DNA of 64,000 nt from Oceanipulchritudo coccoides (GCF_010500615.1 NZ_JAAGNX010000001.1:945531-1009530); one strand, 5' to 3'; positions 24,997 to 35,498 are shown, counted from the stretch's first letter. A program made the numbers and translations. Notes: generated by a model not told the origin, from the letters alone.

Positions 24997-27552
24997 ATGA
25001 ATCTATCATATAGCATCTTTCTATTAGCCATAGCTTTTTCAGTGTGTGCCTGTCATGGAGACACTGACCGGGAGCGGACATCCTTCAATGCAGACTGGCA
25101 GATGATGAAGGGGGACTTCACGGTTCAGACGATCGGCGAGGCTGGAGAGCAACTCTGGGAACCGGTGCGTCTGCCGCACGACTGGGCCATCAGTCAGAGA
25201 CCCGTAAAGGGGGCATCAATGAAGAACTACGGGCATTACCCTTTGCCGGGAACGTATTGGTACCGGAAGTCATTTGTTCTTCCTGAAGAGGATCAGGATA
25301 AATTGATCAGTCTGTACTTTGAAGGCATTATGCGGGATGCGACGATATATCTCAACGGGGAACAAGTCGGCCGATGGGTATATGGATACACTTCTTTTCC
25401 AGTGAATTTGCTGCCGTACCTGAAATTCGGCGAGGGAGAAGTGAATGAACTTCTAGTGCGATTGCATTTAACTAAAAAATTCACCCGTTGGTATACAGGT
25501 GCGGGCATTTATCGGGATGTGTGGATGATCAAAACAAATCCGACTCACTTTGTACATGACGGGGTATTCATCACAACGCCAACGGTTCAGAATGACTATG
25601 CCATTGTCAATGTGGAGACTGAGATAAGCAGTGCTGCCAGTTTTAGTGGGAAAGGATTGGTGGAGGCCTTTATCCTGAACTCGCAAGATGAAGTCGTCGC
25701 GCAAGGGAAGCGTGTTGCCGATTTTCGCGCCGGTGAGACAATATCGGTGGAACAGGAACTAAAAGTTCTAAAGCCGAATCTCTGGGATATTGAAAATCCA
25801 TATCTCTACAAGCTGGTGACCAAGCTAAAGATCGATGAAATGAGGGTGGATGAGCTTGAGACAAATTTTGGTATCCGGACCTTCAGATTTGACGCAAATG
25901 AGGGATTCTTTTTGAATGGGCGTCACGTCAAGATTTATGGGGTCAATAACCATCACGATTTGGGCCCATTGGGAACGGCTTTCAATCTTCGCGCGGCTGA
26001 GCGGCAACTTGAGATTTTGCGCGAGATGGGATGCAACGCGATCCGCACGAGCCACAATCCATCTGCTCCGGGATTGCTGGATCTCTGTGATCGTATGGGC
26101 TTTTTGGTGATGAATGAACTCTTTGATTCGTGGACGATTCCCAAGGGCGTACATGATGAAGGTTACACACCAAAGCACTGGGATGATTGGTGGGAAAAAG
26201 ATCTTAAAACGTTTGTCAGGCGGGACCGAAATCATCCGAGTATCATCATGTGGTCTTCGGGAAACGAGATTCCCGAGCAGAGACATGAGAAGCTGGCTCA
26301 ACTCAGTCGGGAAATCACGGATGAATTTCATAAGTACGATCCAACGCGCCCAGTGACGGCTGGCTTCAATTTGAATAAAGATGCGGTTGAAAATGGCTTT
26401 GTTGATACGGTCGATGTGGTTGGCTGGAATTACGCGACGAAGTTCGGGGACTGGTATAATGACTTCCGTGCACGGCCCGAGTTCAAGGACAAGCCCCAGA
26501 TCGCTACGGAAACGGTTTCCACCCAAAGCTCGCGGGGTTACTACCGGTTCCCTTATGGTGAACCGAATTTAAACGGTCCTGAAAACCAAGCCTGCTCATA
26601 CGTTATGCGAGCGCCCCACTATGGATTGCCGCCCGATATGGAGTTGATGCGTCAGGCCACAAGCCCTTCTTTGGCCGGTGAATTCATATGGACTGGTTTT
26701 GATTATATTGGAGAACCCTGGCCGTACGAAGAAGATTCAACACTGTCCTACTACGGATTGATTGATCTATGCGGATTTCCAAAAGATATTTTTTATAACT
26801 ACCAGTCAGCTTGGCGACCAAATTATGATATGGTTCACATTTTGCCGCATTGGACATGGCCGGGGCGGGAAGGCAAACTCACTCCTATCCATGTCTTCAC
26901 GAACGGGGATGAAGCTGAACTCTTCGTGAACGGAAAGTCCCACGGCAAGCGGCGCAAAGGTGAGGGGAATACAATGGTAAAAAGTTTCAGTCGACACGAT
27001 GCAGGATCTTTAGCGAAGTTTACGAATCGTATGATCTGGGAGGATGTGATTTACGAGCCAGGGGAGGTCAAAGTTGTCGCCTGGAAGAATGGTGAAAAGA
27101 TAGCGGAGAATGCAATTCATACAGCGGGCGAGGTAGCCCGTTTGCAGCTGACGGCTGACCGGAAAAAAATTCGGGCCGACTATGAGGATCTTTCCTTTAT
27201 CACCGTTGATGCGGTAGACGATGCCGGGCGTTTTGTTCCCACATTCAACGGCACGCTTGAGTTTTCCGTTGAAGGGGAAGGCGAACTTGTGGCCCTGGGT
27301 AGCGGTAATCCAACCGACTTTACGCCCATGCAAGGCGGGTCGACATACAGGGCTTTCAATGGGAAGTGCCTCGCCATTGTTCGCGGAATAGACGGCAAGC
27401 CCGGCTCAATCACTGTGCGGGTGAAAGGAGTGCCTGCACGGATAACAGCAGAGGATGTTTATTCCAGTGTGGAGGTCACCGGGAGAAAGAAGACGGCTCC
27501 TCATTCCACCCAATTCGAAAGTGGAGAAATCATTGTAACGACCGAACTGTAA
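24997..27552 (+). CDS. GH2 beta-galactosidase-type enzyme, probable lipoprotein
   Basis: An 851-aa exported enzyme. The N-terminus (MNLSYSIFLLAIAFSVCACH) is a signal sequence with a possible lipobox cysteine at position 19, suggesting membrane anchoring. GH2 domains follow in order: sugar-binding (RLPHDWAI, LYFEGIMRDATIYLNGEQVG), immunoglobulin-like, then the TIM barrel with GVNNHHDLGPLGTAFN and RTSHNPSAPGLLDLCDRMGF. Acid/base is E424 in WSSGNEIPE and nucleophile E505 in ATETVSTQ. The C-terminus contains DUF4982-type and Ig-like domains. Layout fits exo-beta-galactosidases of polysaccharide loci. It lies between the permease and a GH92 gene in one operon. Confidence 0.88.
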   Translation: MNLSYSIFLLAIAFSVCACHGDTDRERTSFNADWQMMKGDFTVQTIGEAGEQLWEPVRLPHDWAISQRPVKGASMKNYGHYPLPGTYWYRKSFVLPEEDQDKLISLYFEGIMRDATIYLNGEQVGRWVYGYTSFPVNLLPYLKFGEGEVNELLVRLHLTKKFTRWYTGAGIYRDVWMIKTNPTHFVHDGVFITTPTVQNDYAIVNVETEISSAASFSGKGLVEAFILNSQDEVVAQGKRVADFRAGETISVEQELKVLKPNLWDIENPYLYKLVTKLKIDEMRVDELETNFGIRTFRFDANEGFFLNGRHVKIYGVNNHHDLGPLGTAFNLRAAERQLEILREMGCNAIRTSHNPSAPGLLDLCDRMGFLVMNELFDSWTIPKGVHDEGYTPKHWDDWWEKDLKTFVRRDRNHPSIIMWSSGNEIPEQRHEKLAQLSREITDEFHKYDPTRPVTAGFNLNKDAVENGFVDTVDVVGWNYATKFGDWYNDFRARPEFKDKPQIATETVSTQSSRGYYRFPYGEPNLNGPENQACSYVMRAPHYGLPPDMELMRQATSPSLAGEFIWTGFDYIGEPWPYEEDSTLSYYGLIDLCGFPKDIFYNYQSAWRPNYDMVHILPHWTWPGREGKLTPIHVFTNGDEAELFVNGKSHGKRRKGEGNTMVKSFSRHDAGSLAKFTNRMIWEDVIYEPGEVKVVAWKNGEKIAENAIHTAGEVARLQLTADRKKIRADYEDLSFITVDAVDDAGRFVPTFNGTLEFSVEGEGELVALGSGNPTDFTPMQGGSTYRAFNGKCLAIVRGIDGKPGSITVRVKGVPARITAEDVYSSVEVTGRKKTAPHSTQFESGEIIVTTEL

Positions 27553-27629
27553 GGGGATCGCACTTTGATAAGCTATCGTTCCAAATTTGTTCTGGTAGTT
27601 CTCTTTGGGCCTTCAGGGAGAACGAAAGC

Positions 27630-29924
27630 ATGAAGAAGAACTCATTGACCATTGGATGGAATCTGGCGGCGTTGCTACTGACCTTTACCAGTCAAGCTTT
27701 TGCGGCGAGTTACACTTCAATGGTCATGCCCCTGATGGGGACAGACAGTTCGCGGGAATTCTCAGCAGGCAACGTGTACCCGGCGATCAGCCGCCCTTGG
27801 GGGATGAATACCTGGACACCGCAGACAGGGGAAATGGGTAGCGGCTGGATCTATACATACGACGAAATGAAGATTGTCGGGATCAAGCAGACGCATCAAC
27901 CGAGTCCATGGCTTCGGGACTATGGTCAGTTCTCAGTCATGCCGGTGACAGGGCAAAAGACCTTTCACGAGAAGGAACGTTCCAGCTACTTTTCGCACAA
28001 GGCAGAAACGGCTTTGCCCCATTACTACCGTGTCTTTTTAGCAGACCATAACACCACGGTGGAGATGACCCCCACCGACCGGGCGGCCTTCTTTCGAGTG
28101 ACCTATCCCGAAGCGAATCAGTCCTATCTGGTTATTGATGCCTTCGATGAGGGATCTTACATTAAGGTGCTTCCTGAGGAGGCAAAGGTTATTGGATGGT
28201 CAACCAAGAATGCTGGCGGTGTGGCTAAAAACTTCAAAAACTACTTTGTCTTTGCTTTCGACACCCCTTTCATCGGGTCTGAAACTTGGGGAGGAGAAGT
28301 GGGTAAACTGGAAGTGGAAGGTGAACATGTTGGAGCCATTCTCCAATTTGAATCGTCTAAACCAGAAACAGAGGTTCACTTTCGTGTCGCGTCCTCTTTT
28401 ATTGGTTTCGAACAAGCCGAGAGAAATCTCAAGGAAATTCATACCAGCGATTTCGAGGAGCTACGCGACGAGGGCAGGCAGAGCTGGGATGACCTCCTTG
28501 GGCGGTTTAAAGTGGAAGGAACGGACGACCAGAAGCGGCTGTTCTACACCTGCCTTTATCGTTCCACCCTTTTTCCGAGGAAGTTCTACGAAATCGACGA
28601 AGCCGGCGAAGTAATGCACTATAGTCCAAACGCGGGTTTGGTGGAACCCGGATACTATTTCACCGATACCGGCTTCTGGGATACTTTCCGGTCCCTCTTT
28701 CCTCTCCTGAACACCTTTTTCCCCTCCATGAACGCCATCATGACTGAGGGGCTTGAGAATTGTTATAATGAGAGTGGTTGGTTACCTGAATGGGCAACTC
28801 CCGGTCACCGCAATTGCATGGTTGGAAACAACTCAACCTCTATTGTGGCAGATGCATGGCTGAGCGGTATCCGTGGCAATTTTTCAATTGAAAGGCTTTA
28901 CGAGGCTATGCTCAAGGGTGCCAATGATCAGGGGCCGGTTGAATCGGTGGGAAGAAAGGGATGGGAGGATTACAACGCACTTGGATACGTCTCCCGGCAA
29001 AGTGCGAAGGAGAGTGCGGCCAGAACACTTGAGTATGCGTTTAACGACTGGAGTATATGGCAACTCGCAAAGAGCTTGAATCGCCCGAAAGAGGAGATCG
29101 ACCTATATGCTGCACGTTCCCAGAATTATCGGAACTTGTTCAGTTCCGAGCACGGTCTGATGGTTGGGCGAAATAGGGACGGTTCTTTCAATGAGGATTT
29201 CAGTCCCATATCTTGGGGCGGTGACTTCACTGAAGGTAACAGCCTGCATTATACATGGTCGGTTTTTCACGATATTGAAGGCCTGATCGGTTTAATGGGG
29301 GGGGACGCTAAATTCATCGAGAAACTTGATAGTATATTCAGTATGGGCCCAGCGTTTGATAAAGGAGGCTATCGCACCGTTATCCACGAAATCCGCGAAA
29401 TGCAGGTAGCAGGATTCGGAAATTATGCGCACGGTAACCAACCCATCCAGCATATGATTTACCTCTACAACTATGCGGGCGAACCTTGGAAAACCCAGTA
29501 CTGGGTTCGGGAAGTGATGAATCGCTTGTATACCCCAACGCCAGACGGTTATTGTGGGGACGAGGACAATGGTCAAACATCCGCCTGGTTTGTCTGGTCT
29601 GCCTTGGGTTTTTATCCGGTCTGTCCGGGGTCCGGAGAACTGGTTCTGGGGGCTCCTCTGTTTCGACAGGTCAGCATCGAATTGGAGAATGGGAAAACGC
29701 TAGTTATCGATGCGCCGAATAACAGCGATACCAACCGCTACGTCCAGAGCGTCAAAGTCAACGGCAAGGTCACAACCAGGAATTACATTACGTTGGAACA
29801 ATTGCGTCAGGGTGGGGTGATCGAATTTGAAATGGGCGATAAACCTAATAAAAAACGCGGTATTGCTAAGGCAGACGCACCATATTCATTTTCGAGGACG
29901 ATTGATTTTCAAAAGCTTAACTAG
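27630..29924 (+). CDS. GH92 family alpha-mannosidase (second copy)
   Basis: A 764-aa secreted protein, signal peptide ending near SQAFA. GH92 family features: GNVYPAISRPWGMNTWTPQT, SGWIYTYDEMKIVGIKQTHQ, FTDTGFWDTFRSLFPLLNTF, GNQPIQHMIYLYNYAGEPWK and GDEDNGQTSAWFVWSALGFY. It is more divergent from the classic alpha-1,2-mannosidases than the copy at 19662 (KQTHQPSP in place of the SQTHLSGTG type motif), so it probably belongs to a different subfamily with another linkage preference. ATG 27630 is chosen over a longer in-frame opening because the signal peptide starts there and GGGAG lies 11-15 bp upstream. Last gene of the permease operon. Confidence 0.88.
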   Translation: MKKNSLTIGWNLAALLLTFTSQAFAASYTSMVMPLMGTDSSREFSAGNVYPAISRPWGMNTWTPQTGEMGSGWIYTYDEMKIVGIKQTHQPSPWLRDYGQFSVMPVTGQKTFHEKERSSYFSHKAETALPHYYRVFLADHNTTVEMTPTDRAAFFRVTYPEANQSYLVIDAFDEGSYIKVLPEEAKVIGWSTKNAGGVAKNFKNYFVFAFDTPFIGSETWGGEVGKLEVEGEHVGAILQFESSKPETEVHFRVASSFIGFEQAERNLKEIHTSDFEELRDEGRQSWDDLLGRFKVEGTDDQKRLFYTCLYRSTLFPRKFYEIDEAGEVMHYSPNAGLVEPGYYFTDTGFWDTFRSLFPLLNTFFPSMNAIMTEGLENCYNESGWLPEWATPGHRNCMVGNNSTSIVADAWLSGIRGNFSIERLYEAMLKGANDQGPVESVGRKGWEDYNALGYVSRQSAKESAARTLEYAFNDWSIWQLAKSLNRPKEEIDLYAARSQNYRNLFSSEHGLMVGRNRDGSFNEDFSPISWGGDFTEGNSLHYTWSVFHDIEGLIGLMGGDAKFIEKLDSIFSMGPAFDKGGYRTVIHEIREMQVAGFGNYAHGNQPIQHMIYLYNYAGEPWKTQYWVREVMNRLYTPTPDGYCGDEDNGQTSAWFVWSALGFYPVCPGSGELVLGAPLFRQVSIELENGKTLVIDAPNNSDTNRYVQSVKVNGKVTTRNYITLEQLRQGGVIEFEMGDKPNKKRGIAKADAPYSFSRTIDFQKLN

Positions 29925-29984
29925 AACTAGTTCTCAGCCTGTTTGAATCTTGTTGTCAGCAAAAACCAGATTCAGGTAATTGCT

Positions 29985-31772
29985 TCACCGCTTTGGGCTG
30001 CTCAGGTCGATCGTGAAGTCCAGCGCGTTATTATTCCGGTCTTGTTTGTGGCTCCGCCGGATTATTGATTGATTGGGTGCTGGTACCGTATCGATTTTGA
30101 AGTTATCCTTTTCTACGTAATCCCCATCAAACGACGACTCAGCCGTCCAGGAAAAGGCATCGACGATTCGACCTTCCTGATCTCTCAAGGCAATTTGTCC
30201 ATTATTCATGGAAATCCTGGGCAAAACTGCTGCGGTCGTTGTCTGATCAACAGTCAGCTGCTCTTTTTCTTTAAGAAAATCACGTGCGGCAGGGGTAGCG
30301 ACAAGGTAGTTTTCGCCCGCCGGGATGGAGCCAGAAAGCTTAACATAGAAATTATCTCGCTCAAAGCTATCATGCCGGGACCGGAGGCAGAGCCGCATTC
30401 CCTGTAGATCAACAGACTCACTTCCCGGGTTATGGAGTTCGATGTAGCCAGCTTGTTTGTTCCCGTTAACGGCCAGGCAAAGCTCTGTGATATTGATCTT
30501 CTTTACTGAAGGCAGTGATTTCGGACCCGAATAAGTGTTTTTGAATTCTTTCAGGATGTTCAACAGGTCAAAGCCGTACGGTTCAACATTCAAACCGACA
30601 GTGTGCGTCGCAGGCTCCCTTGTCGGTACCCCTGAGTCAGGTTCCAGTTGAGTGTCCTCGTGCCATTCATTCCAAGAGGTGACCATCATTAATTTGAAAT
30701 CCGGATTCATAAACTCTCCGGCCATGTCCAGATAATCTTCAAAAAGGCCATATTTGCGAGGATCATGGGCATTTCGCCGGTGGGGCAGGTAGTAATGGTT
30801 AACGTCCAAACGAACTCCCCGATCATTGAACCCCGGTAAGGCGTTGGGGACAAATTCAATTCCCAAACGATCAGAAATGGCTTTGAAGCGGGTGTTTTTC
30901 ATCCGGGCGTTCTGGAGTATCCAGACATCATCTGCATATCCTAAGGCGGTATCGGGAAGTGTCTGGATAGGGCTGGCATATTGAATATAAGGTGTAATGG
31001 CGTCAAAGCAGGCGATGCGGTCTTCCACAGGGGGCTTGATAGGATCCACTTCATCTCCAATAAGAAACAATTCCATACCGTGCTTTTCGCGGATGGTTGC
31101 GCGAAGTCGTTGGATAGCTCCCTTATAATCCCCCGCAAATTGATGCGTGACATAGATTATCAGCACGGGTTTATCATCAATCCGCAGATAGGATGGATGG
31201 CTGAAGTAGGTTTCTGCCAAATAATCAATGGAGTCGATAAACCTTTGTTCCAGTTCATTCCCCAACTCAAAGGTCAGGTCTCCTTTGACTCTATAAGGTA
31301 CGAGAAGCTTGTCCGCGACGGTTTCGTACAAAATTGTAAATTTGAAATCCTTTAAAGCGCTGGCTTTGGTGAAGCAATTTTTTGCTGTCTGATTGACCCA
31401 TGTATCCTCTCCCCAAAACGAAAGGGCAAAGAAATCAATGCCGGCATCTTTCGCCCATTCGATGTGCTGGTTGATTGTCGCTTCATCCCGTGAATCATAC
31501 TCGCCTAAAAGCGGGAGTTGTTGCGGTCGTAAATCACCGCGAAAATAGCCCTCATTCCAATGCCGCCCATCCGAGCCATACCATGGGTAATAGTAGGCCC
31601 CGATTTGGAGCTCATGCAAGCTGGCCGGTGTTGCGTTGTTAGAACAGAGAACCCCGGTCTTCTCCGCAATTGCCGGAGTGTTTCCCCATACGAGAAACAA
31701 GGCAAAAATTATAGTCGCCCAGCTATAAATCCGGTCTGTGCTTCCTGTTTTTTCAATATTTTTTGTATTCAA
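29985..31772 (-). CDS. GH99-like hydrolase with C-terminal lamin-tail domain
   Basis: A 595-aa exported protein. Residues about 45-420 form a GH99/WbsX-like TIM barrel: IGAYYYPWYGSDGRHWNEGY, HIEWAKDAGIDFFALSFWG, DKPVLIIYVTHQFAGD, and the late motif MMVTSWNEWHEDTQLEP carrying the usual glutamates. Residues about 430-595 are a lamin-tail domain (ITELCLAVNGNKQAGYIELH, NPGSESVDLQGM), a small beta-sandwich often used for surface attachment or binding. GH99-like enzymes are endo-acting on mannose-containing glycans, which would fit the nearby GH92 and GH38 genes. It is the last gene of a three-gene operon with the symporter and a beta-helix protein. A decayed copy of its 3' end lies at 23183-23445. 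Confidence 0.8.
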   Translation of the reverse strand: MNTKNIEKTGSTDRIYSWATIIFALFLVWGNTPAIAEKTGVLCSNNATPASLHELQIGAYYYPWYGSDGRHWNEGYFRGDLRPQQLPLLGEYDSRDEATINQHIEWAKDAGIDFFALSFWGEDTWVNQTAKNCFTKASALKDFKFTILYETVADKLLVPYRVKGDLTFELGNELEQRFIDSIDYLAETYFSHPSYLRIDDKPVLIIYVTHQFAGDYKGAIQRLRATIREKHGMELFLIGDEVDPIKPPVEDRIACFDAITPYIQYASPIQTLPDTALGYADDVWILQNARMKNTRFKAISDRLGIEFVPNALPGFNDRGVRLDVNHYYLPHRRNAHDPRKYGLFEDYLDMAGEFMNPDFKLMMVTSWNEWHEDTQLEPDSGVPTREPATHTVGLNVEPYGFDLLNILKEFKNTYSGPKSLPSVKKINITELCLAVNGNKQAGYIELHNPGSESVDLQGMRLCLRSRHDSFERDNFYVKLSGSIPAGENYLVATPAARDFLKEKEQLTVDQTTTAAVLPRISMNNGQIALRDQEGRIVDAFSWTAESSFDGDYVEKDNFKIDTVPAPNQSIIRRSHKQDRNNNALDFTIDLSSPKR

Positions 31773-31855
31773 TTTCGATATCCCGGTTACGGTTATCCAG
31801 AGGAAGGTAACCCCCTGCCTTCACATGCTTTTCAAACCAAATGGCGTGCCTGATA

Positions 31856-33394
31856 TTAATTATTTACCGGCGTGTCTGCATGCAGGGCGGCCAAGGCGTC
31901 CTGATAGAGTTTGGAGACCTTGTACATGCCACCGTTTTCGCGCATCAATTGGTCGCAGATATCGAACCAGAGTTTGACGCGGAAGGGGTGCAGGTCTGCA
32001 GGAAACATGTCTCCATGCTGATCCCGGAATTCTTTACTGTTCATCAGCTGCCGTCGCAGGCCATCGGCATTTCTTTGCCGACTCCTCAACAGTTCGACTG
32101 AGTTGTTGAACTCAAACTCGGTGGGAGCTCTCCTGAGCATTTCCAGGTAGGCCGCATTTACAACTGCGGCAACTTCCTCATGCCCGTAATCATGCATCTG
32201 GTAACCATTGGCATCTTCGGGAGCAAACTGGGTGCGAAGCAGATGTTCGATATGGCGCTTGCTCTTAACGAATTCCGGCTGTAGCTCACAATCCACTACA
32301 CTATCGGCATCATAAATGAATGCGCCTGGTTCATCGGGCGGGTTAGGATGCTTCCCATATTCCGCCAGCCCGGAATAGGATGCGGTGCTGTGGTTGCCCA
32401 CGATTTTCCAGTCACGAATACCATGCGCGACAATGCCATATGCTCCGGCGCCTCCAGTGATGGTATTTCCGGTGATTTCCCCGCCTGTCGTTATCCTGCC
32501 ACGCCAGTGGGGGACCCAGACAACACAACCCACCGGTATGCCCATGTGGATACGTGCGCCAAAGGCATCGATAAAATTGTCCCTTACCTTGACTCCCCGG
32601 TAATCAAAAAGATTCTCTGAATTTTCGATTTTATAATAATCGAGGGCATCCACCAGATTGATCCCACCGAGTGACTCACGGGAAACCGAGGCAACCACAT
32701 TATTTTCCACGATGGTTCCCGGAGCGCAGTATAGCACGACCCCAACATCGGTTGGATCAATCATCAAGTTGTTGCGGATTATGGAGTCGGAGGCCGCGCA
32801 GGAAATGAGGTCAGCCCAGCCAAATGGAACTTCATTCAGGTCACGGCCATTACCCCTGGGATCCACACCAGCACCAAAAAACAAATTGTTTTCGGTCAGC
32901 ATATTCGAAGCCCCTTCATGCATTTTAAGCGTGGCCCAAGTACGCGTGTTAATGAAGACACAATGACGAACGATTTGTCCATCTCCTCCCTTTCCACCAA
33001 AGTGTACAAGCGCAGGTTGCCCGCCTCCGCCAATTCGTGGTTTTGGAACGACTGAGAGGTTGTATCGGTCACCATCGCAGATGACACGCTCAAGGATTGC
33101 GTTTTCAGCGCCTCCCGCACTGATCAGCATCATGAGGTCCTTGCTTGCCAACCTGAGGGTCGCGTACTCCGATGGATACATCGCCTCAGCTGTATAAATT
33201 TTCTGCCCTTTTGTGGTGTAGCGGAGCGTTTTTGTGATCTCGTACACAGCCCCTTTCTGAAGCACAAGGTCTTTTCCCTTGTTTAATACAGCCTGCAGAT
33301 CGTCGCCGGGTAGCGCGGTTCGGGCTGCCGCTAGAACGGACACCCCGAGTGTCAGGAAGGCCAGGAAAAGGGAAAGTCTGGATACAGAATTCAT
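31856..33394 (-). CDS. Secreted right-handed beta-helix protein with DUF4214-like tail
   Basis: A 512-aa exported protein (signal peptide to about VLAAA). Residues 30-350 are a parallel beta-helix of the pectin-lyase type, seen as regularly spaced coils such as 'ILERVICDGDRYN', 'IIRNNLMIDPTDVGV' and 'IVENNVVASVSRESL'. Residues about 405-455 (AAYLEMLRRAPTEFEFNNSV, then LRRQLMNSKEFRDQ) resemble the DUF4214 helical repeat found in secreted proteins. It could be a polysaccharide lyase or hydrolase, but I see no family-specific catalytic pattern. It follows the symporter gene by 20 bp and precedes the GH99-like gene by 83 bp. Confidence 0.7.
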   Translation of the reverse strand: MNSVSRLSLFLAFLTLGVSVLAAARTALPGDDLQAVLNKGKDLVLQKGAVYEITKTLRYTTKGQKIYTAEAMYPSEYATLRLASKDLMMLISAGGAENAILERVICDGDRYNLSVVPKPRIGGGGQPALVHFGGKGGDGQIVRHCVFINTRTWATLKMHEGASNMLTENNLFFGAGVDPRGNGRDLNEVPFGWADLISCAASDSIIRNNLMIDPTDVGVVLYCAPGTIVENNVVASVSRESLGGINLVDALDYYKIENSENLFDYRGVKVRDNFIDAFGARIHMGIPVGCVVWVPHWRGRITTGGEITGNTITGGAGAYGIVAHGIRDWKIVGNHSTASYSGLAEYGKHPNPPDEPGAFIYDADSVVDCELQPEFVKSKRHIEHLLRTQFAPEDANGYQMHDYGHEEVAAVVNAAYLEMLRRAPTEFEFNNSVELLRSRQRNADGLRRQLMNSKEFRDQHGDMFPADLHPFRVKLWFDICDQLMRENGGMYKVSKLYQDALAALHADTPVNN

Positions 33395-33414
33395 TGTTAC
33401 AGGTGTTTTAAATT

Positions 33415-35412
33415 TTAACGGTTATGAGAGGCGCGTAGATCTGGCTCGTTTTCCATGTCCCGGTCGGGTCTTTGATTTTTGTACCAGATGAAGTACATGC
33501 CCAGGCAGGCCACAACGAAGATGGGCAAGCTCCAGTACAATGAGGTGAAGCTGTGGATGATGATTTGCATGGGTATCAGGAAGAGCATGACCTGATAGAA
33601 AAAGGCAAACGGTACCGAAATAACATCCCGGGTATTTTCGGAGTCGATGTAACTGAGCTGTTCCTCAAGAAGATACTTCCGGACGGGCCCCCAGAATCCA
33701 AATGGTCGGGTCTTTTTGTAGAAGTGAACGAGGGTATCCATTTCAGTTGGCTTGGTGATGAGGCATCCGCCAATAGTCCCCGTGAAGGCGATGATCGCGA
33801 CGTAGAGAAACTTGCCCCAGTAGGGAAAATCCGGAAAGAAGATAGTTTGAGAAATGGCTGCAACAGCCCCAAAGGCCATTCCAAAGGCGACGCCCCAGCC
33901 GTTCATCCTCCACCAGTAAAGTCGAAGGAAATTCGGGACAAACAGGCCCGTCATCAAACTCATGAGGACCCAGTCCCAAACGTGGTTAATGCTGGAAAAA
34001 TTCAGCCCGGCTATAAAGCCGACAATTGCCACAGCAACGGTTGTAATCCAAGCAACTCTGATCAGTTCCTTGTCCCCCGCTTTCGGCCTCATCCAGCGTT
34101 GATAAATATCCTTCACGACAAATGAGGAAGCCGCATTCAGGGTTGAGTCGAAGGTGGACATGGTGGCCGCAAGGGCTGTCACAAGAATGACTCCAAGCAG
34201 TCCCGCTGGGACATAGCTCAGGATGACAGCTGGCAAAATGCGCTCTGGATCAGTGATTCCTTCATAGCCTACGAGGGGAAGCTTGGCCCGCCATTCCTCC
34301 CCGAGAACAGTTTCCAAGTTGCTGATGAGCGTGGGGTCGGCCTCATCCGGATGGGCGATCAACTGAGTCGTGGTCGAGTGCCAGCTTGTCTTGTCCATGT
34401 CCGGATAGTAAGCGCGGACTGTCTGAGCGGCCTCAGCAATGACGGTGCGGTCTTCAAAGGTATCATTGACCAGGAATAGCCCGAGCACAGCGAGCCCGAT
34501 CATCATGGGCCAGCGAATGGCAATCATCCCGCTAATGAGAAGGTTCAATTTGCCGACGTCCTTGTCAGAGCGCGAAGCGAAGTATTTGGGATCTGCTCCA
34601 CTAGCGAGGCCAAACACGGTTTGTTGTAGGAGAAAGAATCCCATAGCCAGCCCAAGAAAGCGGTAAACATCATATTCCGAGCCGTTGGCAGTCTGGGGAA
34701 AGGTGATTTCCATCTGTGGCAGTGATCCGGCCCAGTCGGACACCCCGTTCACCGAGTTTGCAAGCGCCGAAACCGATTCGATTCCATCAATCAGGGTAAA
34801 GGCAACAACACCAAGGACCAATGCTGAAACAAAAATGAGCAGGGATTGGATTACATCACTGATAACGACCCCGTAAAAGCCGGACATCATCGTGTAAACT
34901 ACGGCTATGGCTATCAGAACCCCCGCGCAGACCTCGGGTGGAAAGGGAAAGAACATCGAAAGAAACAAACCCGTTCCTTTCATCAAGTAAGCAATCAAAC
35001 CGATTACCGGAAGGATGGCCACGACAGCTGTCAAAAGGCGTGCGGCATCGGCATCGCGCCCTTGCCCAAAACGGAACTGCATCCATTCCGCACCTGTCAG
35101 TACTCCTGAGCGACGGTGCCATTTGCCAGTGAAGCAAAGCAGGAAAATCAGGATCAACACCGCATCCCCGCGGAATCCAATGAACAGCGCCTTCGGCCCG
35201 ATCATGAAAAGAAAGGATGTGATCACCATCGTGCCGGTCACATCGAACCAACTGGCCATCCCGGAACAGCCAAGAAAATACCAGGGAAGTTTGCGACCGC
35301 CGAGAAAGTATTCCTCCAGTCCGCCTGCTGCCTTCTTTGCCAGAAGGGCCCCCATCACAACGAGTATTAGTGAGTAGACAACGATGATGGTGTAATCAAG
35401 AGGTGTGAGCAT
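33415..35412 (-). CDS. Sodium:solute symporter (SSS family)
   Basis: A 665-aa inner-membrane Na+-coupled transporter. The N-terminal segment MLTPLDYTIIVVYSLILVVM is helix 1, followed by the SSS hallmark EEYFLGGRKLPWYFLGCSGM, and later DVIQSLLIFVSALVLGV and SYVPAGLLGVILVTALAATM with STFDSTLNAASSFVVKDIYQ, both strongly conserved around the sodium sites. Members take up sugars, myo-inositol or sialic acid. It heads an operon with a beta-helix protein and a GH99-like enzyme. An AAACGTTT site lies 77 bp upstream, shared with the divergent sulfatase pair. Confidence 0.9.
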   Translation of the reverse strand: MLTPLDYTIIVVYSLILVVMGALLAKKAAGGLEEYFLGGRKLPWYFLGCSGMASWFDVTGTMVITSFLFMIGPKALFIGFRGDAVLILIFLLCFTGKWHRRSGVLTGAEWMQFRFGQGRDADAARLLTAVVAILPVIGLIAYLMKGTGLFLSMFFPFPPEVCAGVLIAIAVVYTMMSGFYGVVISDVIQSLLIFVSALVLGVVAFTLIDGIESVSALANSVNGVSDWAGSLPQMEITFPQTANGSEYDVYRFLGLAMGFFLLQQTVFGLASGADPKYFASRSDKDVGKLNLLISGMIAIRWPMMIGLAVLGLFLVNDTFEDRTVIAEAAQTVRAYYPDMDKTSWHSTTTQLIAHPDEADPTLISNLETVLGEEWRAKLPLVGYEGITDPERILPAVILSYVPAGLLGVILVTALAATMSTFDSTLNAASSFVVKDIYQRWMRPKAGDKELIRVAWITTVAVAIVGFIAGLNFSSINHVWDWVLMSLMTGLFVPNFLRLYWWRMNGWGVAFGMAFGAVAAISQTIFFPDFPYWGKFLYVAIIAFTGTIGGCLITKPTEMDTLVHFYKKTRPFGFWGPVRKYLLEEQLSYIDSENTRDVISVPFAFFYQVMLFLIPMQIIIHSFTSLYWSLPIFVVACLGMYFIWYKNQRPDRDMENEPDLRASHNR

Positions 35413-35486
35413 CAGTATTTGAAGGTAGTAGGGCTTTTCTTAATTGGGAATTTTTAATTCCACAGGAGGGAGTTTAGGCTTGTAGA

Positions 35487-35498
35487 AAAAACGTTTAT
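35487..35498. promoter_or_regulatory. LacI-type operator between symporter operon and sulfatase pair
   Basis: GAAAAAACGTTTATCC with core AAACGTTT at 35489-35496, in the 114-bp divergent region. It lies 77 bp from the symporter start on one side and 30 bp from the sulfatase start on the other, so it could control both. Confidence 0.55.

Noticed and set aside
27366-27629. In-frame N-terminal extension of the second GH92
   Set aside because: It overlaps the GH2 3' end; the signal peptide starts at 27630 with a ribosome site.
29923-29934. 12-bp palindrome AGAACTAGTTCT at the GH92 stop codon
   Set aside because: Overlaps coding sequence and has no repeat elsewhere; likely chance.
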